This document shows positions 63,368-64,000 of a stretch of DNA of 64,000 bases, one piece after another. The stretch is from DASUPK01 sp963695805 (GTDB lineage Bacteria; Actinomycetota; Thermoleophilia; Solirubrobacterales; 70-9). The stretch lies in contig CAVOHV010000002.1 of NCBI GenBank assembly GCA_963695805.1, positions 375,584 through 439,583 on the forward strand. Direction: 5' to 3'. The position numbers and the translations under genes are program-made. The notes beneath the pieces were generated by a model. It was given only the letters and a program-made list of their open reading frames with translations, was not told the origin of the DNA and did not search any database. Every line of letters starts with the position of its first letter. Position 1 is the first letter of the stretch.

Positions 63368-64000
63368 TGCCCGAATCAACCCGGCTCCATTACCGAGAGG
63401 AGCTCGAGGGCCTCGAGACGCGGGCGCTCGAGGGGCTGGACATGGTCATCCAGAGCCTCGACCGGACTCTCGAGGCGGTCGAGCACCGGGACATCGAGCT
63501 CGCCGAGCTGGTGATCGCCGACGACGACCGCATCGACGGGCGCTACCTGGAGGTGCACCAGGAGATCCTCACGCTGCTCGCCACCCAGGCGCCCGTCGCA
63601 ACCGACCTGCGCCTGATCTCGGCTCTGCTCCACGTCATGCACAGCATCGAGCGGATGGGCGACCAGTGCGTGAATATCTCCAAGGTCATCCCCCTGACCG
63701 GTCACGACGCTCCGGTGCACGACGAGATGGTGGAGCGGATCCTGCGGATGGGCAAGCAGGGCCGCTCGATGATCTCTCAGGCGAAGAAGGCGTTCGAGGG
63801 GCGGGATGTCGAGCTTGCCCGCGACCTCGTTCGCCAGGACGACTTGATCGACGATCTCAACAAGGAGGTCTTCCAGCTCGCCGTCCAGGTCGGCGAGGAC
63901 GTGGACACCCGCGAGTGGGCGATGACGATGATGCTGGTCGCCCGCGCACTGGAGCGGATCGGCGACAACGCCGTCGACATCGGTGAGCAGGTCGCCTTCG
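63367..64000 (+). CDS. phoU: phosphate signalling protein PhoU, 3' end cut by window
   Basis: The frame starts at ATG 63367, overlapping the pstB stop (TGATG), and runs off the right edge after 211 codons. It shows two PhoU helical repeats: MVIQSLDRTLEAVEHRDIEL, LRLISALLHVMHSIERMGDQ, CVNISK, then MVERILRMGKQGRSMISQAK, MTMMLVARALERIGDNAVDI and GEQV. The E-R-(M/I)-G-D-x-x-(V/A)-(N/D)-I motifs are the metal-cluster sites. PhoU couples the Pst transporter to the Pho sensor kinase and represses the regulon when phosphate is ample. Confidence 0.94.
   Translation, partial: MPESTRLHYREELEGLETRALEGLDMVIQSLDRTLEAVEHRDIELAELVIADDDRIDGRYLEVHQEILTLLATQAPVATDLRLISALLHVMHSIERMGDQCVNISKVIPLTGHDAPVHDEMVERILRMGKQGRSMISQAKKAFEGRDVELARDLVRQDDLIDDLNKEVFQLAVQVGEDVDTREWAMTMMLVARALERIGDNAVDIGEQVAF

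Overview
The window is high-GC, gene-dense bacterial DNA with mostly short intergenic gaps and frequent GTG/TTG starts. The gene families (SigJ-type ECF factor, DHA2 drug exporters, F420-type LLM oxidoreductase, DUF559/AbiEi protein, actinobacterial Pho-box spacing) point to Actinomycetota. The style of the hypothetical proteins and the type III glutamine synthetase fit best with Thermoleophilia (Solirubrobacterales-like), but that placement is an inference; no rRNA or other marker gene is present. I found no tRNA, rRNA, CRISPR array, insertion sequence or prophage.

Layout. 0-9.8 kb: a 3'-truncated methyltransferase gene, a divergent pair of exported beta-propeller proteins (YVTN and kelch), then a same-strand run coding for a LolA-like protein, an ABC ATPase and permease, an OmpR response regulator, a histidine kinase broken by four one-base insertions, a PepSY protein and a lipoprotein. 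9.8-23.1 kb: stress/detoxification genes, with two DHA2 exporters, SigJ-type and TetR regulators, an ArsR-SRPBCC-DHFR-like operon, two FAD-linked oxidases, two DHFR-like reductases, a cupin and an internally deleted VOC protein. 23.1-30.6 kb: a secreted protein, a zincin, an ABC permease, a threonine dehydratase-like enzyme, SnoaL/VOC proteins, YccF, an LLM oxidoreductase, the likely partner ATPase of the permease, and a frameshifted DMT transporter. 30.6-42.8 kb: type II NADH dehydrogenase, acyl-CoA ligase, Na+/H+ antiporter, DUF2855, a GAF-GGDEF cyclase, an acetyltransferase, type III glutamine synthetase, a double VOC protein and a TMEM175-like channel. 42.8-57.8 kb: phosphoesterase, sulfotransferase, HAD hydrolase, MFS symporter, lipoate ligase-like protein, two enoyl-CoA hydratases, YjbQ, EamA exporter, HD phosphohydrolase, a DUF559/AbiEi cassette, an M23 peptidase, two undecaprenyl-diphosphate phosphatases and a CDF metal exporter. 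57.8-64 kb: the phosphate regulon, with an atypical PhoB-like regulator, a receiver-less winged-helix paralogue and pstS-pstC-pstA-pstB-phoU.

Most unusual structure. (i) The DUF559/AbiEi gene is bracketed by 42-bp direct repeats that each fold into a long hairpin, and the left repeat carries the gene's start codon. (ii) A hairpin repeat occurs at two loci; at one of them a copy sits exactly in the palindromic centre of another copy. (iii) Tandem 11-bp Pho-box-like repeats occur at three places around the pst locus, one of them on the minus strand ahead of a leader with mutually exclusive antiterminator and terminator helices in front of the CDF exporter. (iv) Frame disruptions or missing canonical starts occur in several otherwise normal genes (histidine kinase, DMT transporter, pstB, acetyltransferase, methyltransferase), so either sequence indels or real decay must be considered.
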